Below are positions 35,801 through 49,100 of a DNA stretch of 64,000 nucleotides, in pieces; the stretch's first letter is position 1, and each line of letters begins with the position of its first letter. This DNA is from Cucumis sativus. Its lineage: Eukaryota; Streptophyta; Magnoliopsida; Cucurbitales; Cucurbitaceae. The position numbers and the translations under genes were made by a program. The stretch covers positions 21,152,607-21,216,606 of the forward strand of contig NC_026656.2 of assembly GCF_000004075.3 (NCBI RefSeq). The letters are read 5' to 3'. The notes below the pieces were generated by a model, which was not told the origin of the DNA, made no database searches, and saw nothing but the letters and a program-made list of their open reading frames with translations.

Positions 35801-38206
35801 AGAGACTCATATCTATCTAACCAATCAAACACATAAAGGGAATTAAGATTTCAACCCGAAATTGAATTAAAATATCCCATGAAGAATATATAATGTTTGA
35901 AAAGAACATTAATAAAGATAAAGAAAAAAAGGATTGAAAGATTAGGTATGGAAAGAAAGTAAAACATTAATGTTCCTCCATTATAAAATATTTTCTAATT
36001 CAAACTTCAACAAGAAAGCAAATTAAAATTAAATAAAATAGAATAAAATTTTTTGTTGATTCAAACACTCATTCCAAAAGTGGGAGCAGATTTTGAAAAA
36101 TCTCCATAACTTTGGCATATAGTCGTTAGGTATATTTGAAAAGAAAGATAGATATTGTCAATTCCATTATGTCTTATTTTACTAACAAATTGTGAGTGAA
36201 GGAGAAACCGAATCTCTTATTTCTAGTCGAATATTATAAATTTTATGTTACCGATTGACTACTTAAATATATTTAAGTGGTTTTAATAGGTACTAGGTAA
36301 AAAATTTGAATTTTAGATTTACAATCTTCATATTTAGTATCATTTTTCAAGCTCATGATTTGATTATTTAGACAATGAAATACTCTCATTTTTATTAAAT
36401 CAAGTTTACAAGTTATACGTTCACCATTTATGACTGAGTATTTGAGATTTTGACTTGATTTAGATGATTACATCAATCAAGTAAACTACATCTAAATTAA
36501 TTAAGGAGATGGTTGGGCAAAAAGTTGTTATTACATTTTAAAATTATAATAGTTTATATTTGGGATCTAGATTGTTTTAGACTCCGTTATATAATATTAC
36601 TAAACTATTTTAGATCGAAAAGAAAATAGTAAACATTAACATAGAAAATAAAAAAGATAATAAATATAAAATAGTAAAAGTTGTGGCAATGACTAATTAG
36701 AAAGTTCAAAATAATATTTACTATAACAAAATTTAGTTGATATAGTCGATATAGTCTTAAATAATCGGATTGAAATGCATTCTAAGAAATTTATCGAGTT
36801 TCGTCCCTATATTTATGAATTACAATAACAAATGTAGAACTCATAGCACCTCTTTTTACGTTTAGATTGGGATAATTTCATGGTTGAAAATGTTTACTAC
36901 TAATTAATTATCGTGTGTTCCACTAAAATTAAATTTTCTTAAAAGAAAACCTAAACTTAGGTCCTTCTAAATGAGAAGGACTCCCAATCTGAAATATAGA
37001 AGGATCTTCGCATGTTAAGGACTGTATGGATTTGGAGAAAGGCCCATTAACTACTTCATGAGTCTCGGCCCACTTCATTTGATTTAGCTAAAGACCGTAG
37101 TTTTTAAAATATTTCTATTTAGTCCCTTTTAATGTTTTCAATTTTTTCTATTGATAATATTAATTTTTCCCTCCAAAATTAACAATAATATTAATACTAA
37201 TTCGCCGCGTCTTTCTTCTTACGCGTCTCTTATAGATTGGTGAACTGATCCTCCCACCTCTGACGTGGCTATATCCTCCACACCTTTCCAATTACATCTT
37301 GCCGCGTAAGCTAAATTATTTCTTTTATTTTGTTGGTTCAAATTTTATTTTTTATTATGCACTATACTATTTGATTCAATTTTAGTTGCCGTACATTCAA
37401 AATCAATTTTGACGAATTTTAATTTTAAAAAAATCACAAAATTTAGCTAATAATAATATTTTTTAAAATCTATAATGAAAGTTTATTATTGATAAACTAA
37501 TGTATAGACTAATTTGTGATTTATTAAAACTACATAGATCAATTAAGATTATCATAATGAGTTGAGGAAGAATTGTACATTGTTTTTCTTTATTAAAAAA
37601 GTGGAAGAAATGGTAAAATTGTCACATTTATTTAAGTTGACGTAACTTACCAAGTTTTAAAAAATATTGATTTATTTCTTCCGTAATTTCTTTTTTTATA
37701 TAATTTTTTTCTCTCTATAGTCAATTACTCTTTTTTTTTTTTTTTGTTATAAATAAAATTGATTTATTTCTTAAGAAGTAAAACTAAAATATTTGTATAT
37801 CAAAATGGAAATCAGCAGTGAGAAAAGTTGTATAATTGAATATTAAAATTATGTTGCTAATGATATAAGAGTAAGTTAAGAGTATATTAAAATGGAAATG
37901 AGCATATGACGATAGTATATTGGTTTCTTGGGTAGTTCTTATAATTTTAATTATTAGTTAAAGTTAGACTAAGTAAAATATAGGATGGATAAGACATGCT
38001 CTATATTATTTAAAATAAAAAATTTAAAGGCTAAAAAAATGTAGACAAAAACAAGGCCTAGACTTGTTCTCACAAACAGAATTGAAAATTGAAATAGCTG
38101 TCACTTACCCACTTCATTCATATTACGCCTCTTCCTTCTTCCTTCCTTCACAAAACATTTTTCTGAAACACACAAAACAAATTTGAAGAAACCAACAACC
38201 ACCAAG
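32868..38206. other. Intergenic, SD2-5 promoter plus 4.6 kb without a seen gene
   Basis: 32,868-33,500 is the likely SD2-5 leader and promoter, with a CTTT run at 33,391-33,416. From 33,500 to 38,150 the sequence is highly AT-rich. A less biased patch lies at 35,430-35,760 and paired GGCCCA motifs at 37,041 and 37,067. No coding frame resembles a protein. The last 100 bases are the NT-C2 gene leader. Confidence 0.5.
33391..33416. repeat. (CTTT)n microsatellite
   Basis: Run of CTTT units read directly, about 520 bases upstream of the SD2-5 start codon. Confidence 0.75.
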
Positions 38207-40298
38207 ATGAAGAAATTCCAAGTGAAATTAGACAATTTTAAGCTTTATGGATATAACAAAGAGAATGAAAGAATCGCCATTGAAATCAAATGGAAAGGTC
38301 CTCAAAGACATTCCCTTTTATCCGTTCCATTTTATGCAAAATCCCCTCTCCAAATTAACCGCACCACCGCCCAGCTAGTTCTTAACAATCATCATCAATG
38401 GAACCATGAATTCCACAGCATTTGTGAATTCGAACTCCCCCATCATGATCATCCTTCTTCCATTCCCTTCTGGGATACCAAATTCTACGTCTTACTCGTA
38501 CGTTTCCTTATCCCATTCATTCTTCTTTTTCTTTTTTTTTAATCCAAATTTGTGAATTTATCGTTTCTTTTTCATGGATGTAGGAGGAATACACAAAATC
38601 CAAGACGAAAACTTCTGTTTTGGGCAAGGCGTCGCTTAATTTAGCAGAGATGCTTTTGGCAATGGAGACGAAAATGGAGCGAAATGTTCCTATTACGTTG
38701 AAGGATTCTGCAGGAGCGGCTCCTCATCATGCTATGATTTCTGTAAGTTTTTTTTTTTTTTTTTTTTTTTAATGAAATTTGATTGTTTATAGATGAAAAA
38801 GAAGATTATAATTTGTGGGTATTTGTTCTGATAATGGGACTTTTGAAGGTGTGTGTAAATTTTGTGGAGATCCGAGATGGGTCGGACATGATTCATCAGC
38901 AAGACAAGGAGGGATTTTTGAAAGCGTTGAAAGGTTTAACGAGCTTCAAGAAGAAGAACAGGGAAAAGGGTAAAGTGATTTCATCGGATGGTGAAAACAG
39001 GGGTTTGGGAGATCCAACGATAGGAGAGGAAGATGGAGATCAAAAGCTGGGGAAATTGTTGTCTAAGAAGAGACGGCTGAGTTTTAGTTTTAGACATTCG
39101 AAAGGGAAAGTGGAGCCGTGGTTGGAGAAGACGAACACGGCGGTCAACGACGGAGTTACCGTTGACCAACCGGAACACGACAATGATCCTTCCGTGTTGA
39201 AAGTCGTCCCCATTTCAACTTCTCAAATGGTATGGCTTTAAAACACTCTATTCCCCTTGATTTGACTCTGGAAACACATGGAAGAATTATTCTTATCCGT
39301 TGACGTGTTCAATCATAAAATGAAAAGTATATTTAAACCTTGATGACTAAATCATCTATTCATCTTACATTGATTTTTTATTTATTTTTATTCAGGACAA
39401 AGCAGAAACCACAGCGTTTTCTTTAGAAACAGATGGTCAAAACAAAGAAACTAGCGGAGGGAAATGGGAAACAAGAGAAATAATAAGCAGAGATGGCAAG
39501 ACGAAGCTGAAAACAGAGGTGTTCTTTGGCTCGTTTGACCAGCGGAGCGAGAAGGCTGGAGGCGAGAGTGCCTGCACGGCTATAGTTGCCGTGATCACCC
39601 ACTGGCTGCATTCGAACTATGGCACGATGCCCACACAACCGGAGCTAGACAGCCTCATAATTGAAGGTTCATCAGAATGGCAAAAGCTTTGCAACAATGC
39701 CTGCTACTCCAACTACTTCCCAAACAAACATTTTGACCTTGAGACCATCGTGCAAGCCGACGTCCGACCCATCGCCGTCTCTGCTGAAAATTCCTTTGTA
39801 GGGTTCTTCAGCCCAGAGAAATTCAACTGCTTGGCAGAAGCAATGTCGTTCGAGCAAATATGGAATGAGGTCAATGCCAAAACATATTCAACTTACGAGT
39901 CAAGAATTTATATTGTGAGTTGGAACGATCACTTCTTCGTGATGAAGATGGAAGAAGATGCGTGTTACATCATTGATTCATTAGGTGAACGTTTGTTTGA
40001 GGGGTGTAATCAAGCTTACATCTTGAAGTTCGATAAATCAAGTTTGATGTTCAAGAACCAAGAGAAAGGAGAACCTGGGGAATTGGTTTGCAGGGGAAAA
40101 GAGTGTTGCAGAGAGTTTTTTGAAAGGTTTCTTGCAGCCATAACGATTGAAGAGCTGGAAGAAGAACAAAAGAAGTTGAGTGATTCTAATTTTATACCCC
40201 ATCAGAGGTTACAAATTGACTTTCATTTTAGCAGCCCTGTTGCTTCATCCCCATCAAATTCCCCTTGCTCTCTTTTCTCTGATCGAAGCCCTGCATAA
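38207..40298 (+). CDS. NT-C2 (EEIG1/EHBP1-type) domain protein, At2g25460-like
   Basis: Four exons: 38207-38497, 38584-38742, 38849-39229 and 39396-40298, all phase 0, giving 577 aa. The N-terminal ~190 residues form an NT-type C2 domain, opening MKKFQVKLDNFKLYGYN and continuing with the IEIKWKG strand; in animals this fold mediates membrane and Rab-related contacts. A basic, Ser-rich linker with KKRRLSFSFRHSK follows. The C-terminal half is a plant-specific globular region (GESACTAIVAVITHWLHSN, FDLETIVQADVRPIAVSAE, IYIVSWNDHFFVMKMEEDACYI). No signal peptide or membrane helix. The molecular role in plants is not established. The start is the first ATG in frame; leader context CAAGATGAAG is good. 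Confidence 0.88.
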
Positions 40299-40908
40299 AC
40301 CAGAGCCCATCCGAATGATTCTATTCCTTGTATATGAATAGTGAATAGCTTCTCTGAGATTTTTTTCTTGTTGTAAATAAAACTCATACCTATTGGACTA
40401 TTACGAAAAACCTTTTGTTTACTTATGTTTCATTTTTACTAATGACCTATTCTTTTAAGATACTCCAAATAGTAAGTTTTGACAAAATAACTTTAATCTT
40501 TACAAGTTACCTAAAACGGAACCAATGATCACAGTGAAAAACAACATCGAGCAAATTCAGAAAAGTAACAAAATGATTATATTCCAGACATACATTTGAT
40601 AGAAAAACAACAGTGAAAAACAGTACAGAAAAGTATGAAGAAATTGTAGAACACGTGATAACCCAATGGTGGGAGTAAAGTTAGGAATTGAAATCAAGCA
40701 AATTCAGATTCCATATCCATATAACAAGTTCCCATTGGATTTGACATTAATCATACAGTGAATACAGGACAGGATAAGAGGCAAAAAGTGCAAAATAATG
40801 ACTGGTGGAAAAAGGGCAGAATATGGCATCTAATGGAAAATGACTGAGGTATCAATATTGATGAAATCTTGTGAAAGAAATCATGTTTGATTCTCTCTCT
40901 AAGCAACT
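40299..40908. other. 3' flank of the NT-C2 gene
   Basis: NT-C2 3' UTR and short intergenic sequence. It ends at about 40,909, where the left edge of the tandemly duplicated unit begins. No gene is seen. Confidence 0.5.
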
Positions 40909-43900
40909 TCCTAATTTGATAAAGCAAGTTTAACTAAAAGCAGAAAGCTTTGTCCACCTTAACAATAGATAATCCTTATTTGACCCCACAGGACTAATGT
41001 CACCAGTCATTAAAAGTTGAAGGTAGAGACTTCCATCCAGACATTCAATGATCAATTCAAATCTTTCCAAAAAAGAACAAAGATGAGAAAGAAAAGGAAA
41101 AAACAAAAAGGACCCACAGAACCAAAGCATATTGCCCCCAGAATATGATAAATAAACTTGTTGGCTCGATGCCTCTCTGTCCCCCATTTGCATAGACAGT
41201 AATCTCACTAGTTGCTGGTTTATCAACTCTTCACCCACTTCTAAAATTTAAGTAATCTCCTCCAAGGGTCCAGCAAACCCTATCAATTAATCCCAAAAGA
41301 TTTTCTTTTAACAGACAGCCTTAGACCCTTTTTCTTCCACATATATTCCCTTACTCCATCAAAGTTTACATTTCATTTGTTGAACTTCATTCTGACATTT
41401 CAAACATCCAAACTGCGCTTGTGGACAATTTGGAGGTGTTTAACTGGCCCGCTCCAGCTTTTTCCTCCATAATCGTATTGTTTTTTCAAAATGGAAAAAG
41501 ATTCAGCCTATGAACCTGCTGGAAGGAAGCTTTGGGAGAAAACTGAAGTGTCTTTCCTTTAATGAATCACTAAAATCTGCCTTCCGTTTTCTCATCCTTG
41601 TGTCTGGATCAACACGTTCCCTTTCTAGACTCTGCCCCCATGTTTCGTGCTCAGATAGGCCATATGCATTTCTCATAGAGAACAAGGGAAACTTCCTCTT
41701 CATCACTTGGAAACAATCCTCGGTTCTGGTTTCTTTTACTGAAGTGCCTGAACCAACTTTAAGCACACGAAGCGAAGCTTTGTTTTCACAGCTTGAGCTT
41801 GAAGCTGAAAAAGGTCCCAGCCGCAATGCTAGATCACATTTATCATCACATGGGCTCGTAAAAGCATAGATTACTTCATTTTGGGTGATGCCATTTGTTG
41901 CCATTGTACAATAGGCTTTAGTCTTCTCCATAACACCTCCATTCCTAGAATCAAGATATGTAGAAACTGGTCTAGGCGCGATTTGGAAGCCAGAGTGTTG
42001 TCCTTGCCACTGAAAGCCATTTCCATAATATAAAGGATAGACAAAGAACCTGCTCGGCGGCAGAGCATTTCCTATCAAACCATGTGAGCTTGAAAAATCA
42101 GGGAACTTTCCAGAGGATGAATTATGAGCAGGAAGAAAGCTTTGGAATCTAAAACCTGAATTGCTTATTCCATTGTTCACAGATTTAGCCAAACTCCAAC
42201 AATAGGGGACACAACGAGAACTAATGACAGATCCTTGAGAAGTCTTCATTACCATGGGAGACTCTTGATTCCTAGGACTGAGATAGTTTGTGGAGACATT
42301 GTTTCGTTGGCTTCGTGAAGCTTTTCTGGGTGTGCAGCCTAAATTGAGAGCAGCTGAAAGGTAAATCAAAATTTAACACTAAGAATCAAAACAAACCCCA
42401 GAAAAGAGGAAGCAGACGGGGACCAGAGAAGCAGCATTTTCAAGTACCTTCAATGCAAGGCTGAAGAAAGTCCCCAGTTTCTGTGCTCTCATCAAGCCTT
42501 ATTATGGTATTAATGGCGTCCAGTAAGCGGTATCGAAGGGTACCAAAATCCATATATTCAACCTATCTAAAGAAAAAGAGACTATAACTTTGAAAAAATT
42601 AAGCTTAAACAAAGATCATGAATTGTTGGCTACTTGAGTGCCGAAAGTTTTAGAAGTTACAAATGCAAGCAAAATATCTCATATTTTGATTCCTAAATCA
42701 GCTGGCCAGAAAATATGAGGCAGCAGAGAAGGGTAAGAAGAGAGAAGGAGAATACCTCAGAACTGGCTTTGGAGTACAAAATTTCTTCAGCTTTGAGAAC
42801 AACAACAGGAAGCACTTCTTGCCATTCTTTGTTCTTCTTGGTGGAGGAGTTATGAATCTCATGCACAACCCTAACAGAGCAAACAACACAGATCACAAAA
42901 AAGTTCCATCAGAGATTCAAAAGAGAAAGAAACAAAAAAAAATGAGCAGAAACAGAAACAGAGAGTAATAGAGAGAAACCTGAAAATCTGTTGAATGAGA
43001 GAACCTCTGATGGGTTGGTGCCTATCACTATGCCAAGCTCTTCTCACACACTCATAAGGCCTTGACCCTCGTCTTGGCATCTTGAACACAGTAAAAGACA
43101 AATTGGCTGTGGGGTTTTTTTTAACAGAAAAATGGTGTGAAGACCGTTCCCCTAAAGTTCAAACCCAACAAAATGCAAAAGAAATTCCAAGATTCAAGGA
43201 AGAAGAAGAGAGGAGACTTGAGGGGGGAAAAAAAGGGACTTGTATTGATTTATTGTGTGTGTTTCCCAGCTCCCCCCTTCTTCTTCACCAAAGTTCGTCG
43301 TGTAAAAAGCTCAATTATTTGAAAGGAAGGATTTTTTAATAAAAATTGAAGAGTTTGGGGTGTCCCCCACTCATCCACATGCCTCCTTCTTCTACCCCAT
43401 CGATCTTTTTTTCTTTCTTTTCCTTTTTTTTTTTTACTTTGGCTTCTTTCTCAAAAGTTCTGACCATTGATGAAGTAACAGGGGGAGAATTATGATGATA
43501 TTGTCACAATCAGTGGCCCAAACTAACCCCAACCTCAATCTCATTTTGCAAAAATGCCCACCATAACTCTTTTCTTTTTGCACAAACCCCCAAAAAAGTA
43601 TTTTTACATTATTTCCATCCTTATCGCCCTCACATGATTTTAATGATTTTAATGTTTTGTTTTTTTTTTCCTCCACTCAAATCTACTGGGATAAGTCATA
43701 CTCACTGACTTAAACCATTTAAAACATACGTTCTAACTTATGCTAGTTTTCATTCCATTTTAAGATTATAATATCAATCTCTAGTGACTCATTCAAAAAA
43801 CTACAAACTACATGTTTTACATTTTGTGACTATTTATAGAATTTTGATTAACATCTAATATCGGTTACAAATATATTTTTACTCATAACTCTAGTTTGGC

Positions 43901-44760
43901 TATACATTTCTATCCAACTCTCATTGAATCTAAGAATTATCAACCAAACTGTCTTTTTCTTAAAGAATATTGTTATGGTTTTGAATAATATCTAAAACCA
44001 AAGTTCTCTTCTGTTTTTCTTTTTTTTCTTTTCTTTTTTTATCTATAATTCAATAATCATGGGATAAGAATCAGACGATTGAGCCATCTGAAATAGTAAT
44101 AAATATATCGTCCAATTTTCATGAAGGATATTATTGTAGCTTTTTAAAGACCTACAAAGCATTATAAATAAATTATTGCGCTGTCTCCTCAATTTAGTGT
44201 ACTAGAATTCATTGCTACAATGGATCACTTTTGTAAATGGTTATTAATGGGCATTCAAATTGTTAATTTTGCTAAGTCCATTCCCATAATTATTGATATT
44301 TAATGACAAATAAATTAGATATAAACTTTTGAGAATGGTATCAGTTTAAACCAACTCTAATTTCACCTATAGAACAAAACAAATTTCAAACTTGAATTCA
44401 AAATTCAAAATGAATAATAGAAGAAGAAGAAGAAGAAAGAATGATGTAATTTTGGAGTTAAAAAGTAGTATTTTATAGATATGTATGGAAAGTAGAAACA
44501 GAAAAGGAAGGAGTTAGGTGAAATATTAGTAACAAATACCAATAAGGCATGAAAGAATCTGAGGCCCCATCACCCAATTAATCCACGTCAACATGGGTTC
44601 CCATTGCATTAGATATGATTCAGTGCTCCATACAACAATACACTCCACACCTTTTCCAACCAATCATTCCTCTCCCTCACACTCATTTCTCACTCTTCCC
44701 TTTCCCTCCTATCTCTTCTTCTACATGCTTGCCACGCGTTCTCCACCACTCCTCTATCTT
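40909..44760. repeat. Tandem duplication unit A (KIX-like gene plus GT14 promoter)
   Basis: From about 40,909 the sequence matches unit B from about 46,131, starting CTAATTTGATAAAGCAA in both. The match runs through the 3' flank, all four exons, the introns and the promoter of the KIX-like gene. It is patchy in the intergenic part, then clear again at about 44,160-44,215 (CATTATAAATAAATTATTG ... TGTACTAG) and 44,725-44,760 (CATGCTTGCCACGCGT). Confidence 0.75.
41503..43080 (-). CDS. KIX-like nuclear protein, copy A (At4g32295-like)
   Basis: Four exons on the minus strand: 43080-42980, 42870-42756, 42562-42448 and 42353-41503, giving 393 aa. The conserved first ~115 residues begin MPRRGSRPYECVRRAWHSD and continue LIQQIFRVVHEIH, EWQEVLPVVVLKAEEILYSKA and DAINTIIRLDES. 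I recall this as a plant family annotated as histone acetyltransferase-related or KIX-like. There is no acetyltransferase catalytic domain here, so a co-activator docking role is only an inference. The rest is low in structure and Ser-rich, with LALRLGPFSASSSS and a basic RMRKRKADFSDSLKERH block near the C-terminus that could serve nuclear import. It is paired with copy B. Confidence 0.8.
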
Positions 44761-44813
44761 CCCCCTCTATTTCACTCAAATCACTAACCACTCTCACTCT
44801 AAAACAAACAATC
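43081..44813. other. KIX-like copy A promoter and GT14 promoter (divergent)
   Basis: Shared upstream region of two divergent genes. 43,100-43,660 closely resembles 48,260-48,780, upstream of copy B. An (AAG)n run lies at 44,420-44,437. No additional gene is seen. Confidence 0.6.
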
Positions 44814-45974
44814 ATGTTCTTCCCTAATCCATTCTCTCTTATCTTTGCTCTCCTTCTTTGTTTATCCTTAGCCCTTTTCTTCACCATCAATACCCCCACC
44901 ACCACCATCAATTCCTTTGATTACCCTTTTATTTTTCCATTTCAATCTCTTTACACCTCCAACATCCATCGCAAAATTACCCCTTCTCCGCCCTCCCCGC
45001 TGCCGCCGGAGGATGATGATTTGCTCTTCCCACTAGCCGCCGGTGTAAACTCTACCCCATCGCCAACACACAAGTTGGCCTTCTTGTTTCTCACTAATTC
45101 ACCTCTTCCTTTTGCTCCTCTTTGGGAATTGTTCTTCGAAAATATCCCACCTGATCTGTTCAATATCTACATCCATGCCGACCCGACCCGGTATTACGAC
45201 CCGCCTTTCTCCGGCGTATTTGCCAACCGGGTCATCCCTTCTAAACCCACTCAGAGAAATTCACCTTCTCTTTCCGCTGCCGCTCGTCGCCTTCTTGCTC
45301 ACGCCCTGCTTCACGATTCTGCTAATTCCATGTTCGCTCTTCTATCCCCCTCTTGCATCCCTCTTCATTCCTTCAATTTCACATACAAAACGCTGATTCG
45401 GTCGAAGAAAAGCTTCATCGAGGTTCTCAAAAGTGAGTTAGGGGCTTACGACAGGTGGGCGGCGCGTGGCCCGGATGTGATGCTTCCGGTTGTTAAATTG
45501 GCGGATTTTCGTATTGGGTCGCAGTTTTGGGTGTTGAGGCGGCGGCACGCGTGGATAGTGGTGAGAGATAAGACAGTTTGGTCAAAGTTTGACTTGCCTT
45601 GTGTGCGGCTGGACACGTGTTACCCCGAGGAGAATTATTTCCCGACCTTACTCAGCATGTGGGACCGGAGAGGGCTTGTGCCAGCTACGCTAACACACGT
45701 CAACTGGAACGGCAGTGTCGATGGCCACCCACGCACCTACGTGGCATCTGACGTGGGACCGGATCTCATACGTGGTTTGAGAACCGCCCGGCCGAGATAC
45801 GGCGACGGTGGAAGGAGAATGAAAGTTAGAATAGGAACCCGAAGGGGCGGCGGCCGGATTGTATCCGTTGGTACATATCAGCGTCAACACCCGTTCTTGT
45901 TTGCGAGGAAATTCTCTGCACACTCGCTCCACCGGTTGATGAACATAACGAGTGACTTCATATTTAAAGATTGA
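44814..45974 (+). CDS. Core-2/I-branching beta-1,6-N-acetylglucosaminyltransferase family (GT14) protein
   Basis: Intronless, 386 aa. A type II membrane anchor covers residues 8-27 (SLIFALLLCLSLALFFTI), followed by a Pro/Ser-rich stem (to about 75) and a lumenal GT14/DUF266 domain, as expected of a Golgi enzyme acting on cell-wall glycans. Family blocks include KLAFLFLTNSPLPFAPLWE, FNIYIHADPT, FALLSPSCIPLHSFNFTY, IGSQFWVLRRRHAWIVV, CYPEENYFPTLLSMWD and THVNWNGSVDGHPRTY. Frame intact with normal length. The donor and acceptor sugars of plant members of this subgroup are not known. It sits between the two KIX-like copies; a second copy that the duplication should have made is not found. Confidence 0.92.
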   Translation: MFFPNPFSLIFALLLCLSLALFFTINTPTTTINSFDYPFIFPFQSLYTSNIHRKITPSPPSPLPPEDDDLLFPLAAGVNSTPSPTHKLAFLFLTNSPLPFAPLWELFFENIPPDLFNIYIHADPTRYYDPPFSGVFANRVIPSKPTQRNSPSLSAAARRLLAHALLHDSANSMFALLSPSCIPLHSFNFTYKTLIRSKKSFIEVLKSELGAYDRWAARGPDVMLPVVKLADFRIGSQFWVLRRRHAWIVVRDKTVWSKFDLPCVRLDTCYPEENYFPTLLSMWDRRGLVPATLTHVNWNGSVDGHPRTYVASDVGPDLIRGLRTARPRYGDGGRRMKVRIGTRRGGGRIVSVGTYQRQHPFLFARKFSAHSLHRLMNITSDFIFKD

Positions 45975-46130
45975 TGAGAATTTAACTTACAACCAACAAA
46001 CACAGGATTATATCTAATTTGTGCAGTTTTGTATTGTTTTGTTCTTTTTTGTTATGGTTCTCCAGAGGACAAGAATAAAACTGTGAGTGAAAATGGTACA
46101 TCTTTTGTGGGGAGTTGGATATTTAAACCT
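45975..46130 (+). other. GT14 3' UTR
   Basis: Non-coding sequence between the GT14 stop and the left edge of duplication unit B. It has no counterpart at the left edge of unit A. Confidence 0.5.
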
Positions 46131-49100
46131 CCTAATTTGATAAAGCAAATTTTAACTAAAATCAGAATGCTTAGCTTTGTCTACCTTAACGATAGATAAA
46201 ACAAGAATTATCTATTTGACCCCACAGACACTAATGTTACCACCCATTAAAAGTTGAAGGCAGAGACTTCCATCCAAACATTCAATGATCAATTCAACTC
46301 TTTCCAAAAAAAAGAACAAAGATGAAAAAGTAAAGGACCCACAGAACAAAAGCATATTGCTCCCAAAATATGATAAGTAAGCTTGTTGGCTCAATGCCTC
46401 TATGTCCCCCATTTGCACAGCAATAACCTCACCAGTTGCTTCTTTGTTAAAACATCATCCCCTTCATAAATTTAAGTAATCTACTCCATGGGTCCAACAG
46501 ATCCTCGCATAAATTCCTTCCTTCGTCCAAATTTAGAATCTAGTTTTTGAACTTCATTCTTACATTGCAGTTGTGGACAATGCTTAATGAACTGGCCGAT
46601 AGTTGCAGCTTCTTCGTCGATAATCTTGTTTATTTCAAAATGGAAAACGATTCAGTCTATGAACCTGCTGGAAGGACCCTTTGGAAGCAAACTTAAGTGT
46701 CTTTCCTTGAATGAATCACCAAAATCTGCCTTTCGTTTTCTCACCCTTGTTTCTGCGTAGACAAACTCGTCCTCTAGACTATTCCCCCATGTATTGTGCT
46801 CAGATAGGCCATATGCATTTCTCCTGGGAAACAAGGGAAGCTTCCTTTCCATCACTAGAGAACAATCCTCAGTTTTGGTTTCCTCTCGTGAACTGCTTGA
46901 ACCACCAACTTTAAGCACACGAAGCGGAATTTTGTTTTTGCAGCTTGAGCTTGAATCTGAGAGAGGACCCAACCGCAATGCTAGATCACATGGGCTAGCA
47001 AGAGAAGATATTACTTCATTTTGGGTGATGCCATTTGCTAACATTGTACCAGAGGCCCTCATATTCTCCATGCCACCATCAGTAGAATCCAAACATGTAG
47101 CAACCGGTCGAGGAGCAACATTGAAGTGAGAGCGTTGTCCTTGCCACTGAACACCATTCCCGTAATATAGTGGATAGACGGAGAACTTGGTCGGTGGGAG
47201 AGCATTTTCTATCAAACCATGTGGGCTTGAAAAAGCAGAGAACTTTTCAGAAGTGAAATTATGAGCAGGAAGAAAGCTTTTGAGTCCGAAGCCTGAATTG
47301 CCTAAGCCATTGTTCTCAGGCTTGGCCAAACTCCAAAAACAGGGGACACGATGAGTATTAGTGACAGCTCCCTGAGAAGGCTTCATTACCATGGGAGCCT
47401 TAGACAAGCTGGGAGTCTCCTGATTCCTAGAACTGAGATAGTTTGTAGAAACATTGTTTCGTTGGCTTCGTGAAGCTTTTCTGGGTGTGCAGCCTAAATT
47501 GAGAGCAGCTGAAAGGGAAATCCAAATGTAACACAAAGGATCAAAACAAAACCCCAAAAAGGAGGATGCAAATAGGGACCAAAGAAGCAACATTTTCAAG
47601 TACCTTCAATGCAAGGCTGAAGAAAGTCTCCAGTTTCAGTGCTCTCATCAAGCCTTATTATGGTATTGATGGCGTCCAGTAAACGGTTTTGAAGGGTACT
47701 AAAATCCATATATTCGGCCTGTCTAGGGGAAAAAGAGATTACAACTTTGAAAAAACTAAGCTTAAACAAAGATCGTGGATTGCAAGCTACTTATGTGCCT
47801 AAAAATATCAGAAGTTACAAATGTCAAGAATAATATATCTTAGCTTGACTCCTAAATCAGGAGGAGAAATGGAAAAAAAAAAATATGCAGCAGCAGAGAA
47901 GGGTAAGAAAAGAGAAGGAAAATACCTCAGAATTAGCTTTTGAGTACAAAATTTCTTCAGCTTTGAAAACAACTACAGGAAGCATTTCTTGCCATTCTTT
48001 GTTTTTCTTAGTGAAGGTGTTATGAATCTTATGCACAACCCTACGAAGCAGACAACACAGATCAGAAAACCGAAAAAAACAAAAACAAAACAAGCATGAT
48101 CAGCAGAAACAGAAAGAGAGAGTAACAGGGAGAGACCTGAAAATCTGTTGAATGAGAGAACCTCTGATGGGTTGGTGCCTATCACTATGCCAAGCTCTTC
48201 TCACACACTCATAAGGCCTTGGTCCTGGTCTTGGCATCTTCAATACAGTAAAATAGAAACTATTCTTGGGGTTTTTATTATTGTTTTGGAGTGAAGAAGC
48301 CCTTAAAGTTTAAACTCAACAAAATGCAGAAGAAATTCCAAGATTCAAGGAAGAAGAAAAGAGTTCCTGTATGTGTTCCCCAACTGCCCCTCTTTTTTCT
48401 TGTTCTCTCCTCTCCTTCTTCTTCACCACAGTGTGTGTTGTGTAAAAAAGCTCAATTATTTGAAAGGGAGGATTTTCTTTATGAAAAAAAGAAAAAAGAA
48501 ATTGATGAGTTTGGTGTGTCCCCCACTCATCCACATGCCTCCTTCTCCTACCCCCATCAGTCTTTTTTCTATATATATATTTTATTTTATTTGGCTTCGT
48601 TCTCAAAAGTCCTGACCATTGATGAAGTAATAGGGGGGAGAATTCTGATGATATTGTCACAATCAGTGGCCCAAACTAACCCCAACCTCAATCCCATTTT
48701 GCAACAATACCCACCATAACTCTTTCTTTTTGCACAAACCCCCAAAATACTATTTCCCATTTTTTTCCGCCCTTATCCTTCTGCTCACCCTTTACTTTTC
48801 TTCTGCTCTCATGTGATTTCACATTTTGTTTTCTTTCCTTATGCTGTACATATTCCATCAAATTTGTCTTCCTCTATCACTTTTATAAATTGAATCGGCT
48901 AATTTAAGATGTTCATGTGTTCTTCTTCATTCTTTTTTTCTCCCTGTTTAATGTTCATTATTCTATTTTTATTCACATTATAAATCCTATAATCCACAAA
49001 TAAGAAAGGTATTATATGTTTTATTAAATTTGTTTCACCTATCCACTTAAATCTGTTTAATTGAGTTGGTGATTAAAAGTTTATGTTTTTACTAACTACA

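Noticed and set aside
38183-38206. Earlier start for the NT-C2 protein
   Set aside because: The frame at 38183 opens with TTG. The first ATG is at 38207 and begins the conserved MKKFQVKLD.
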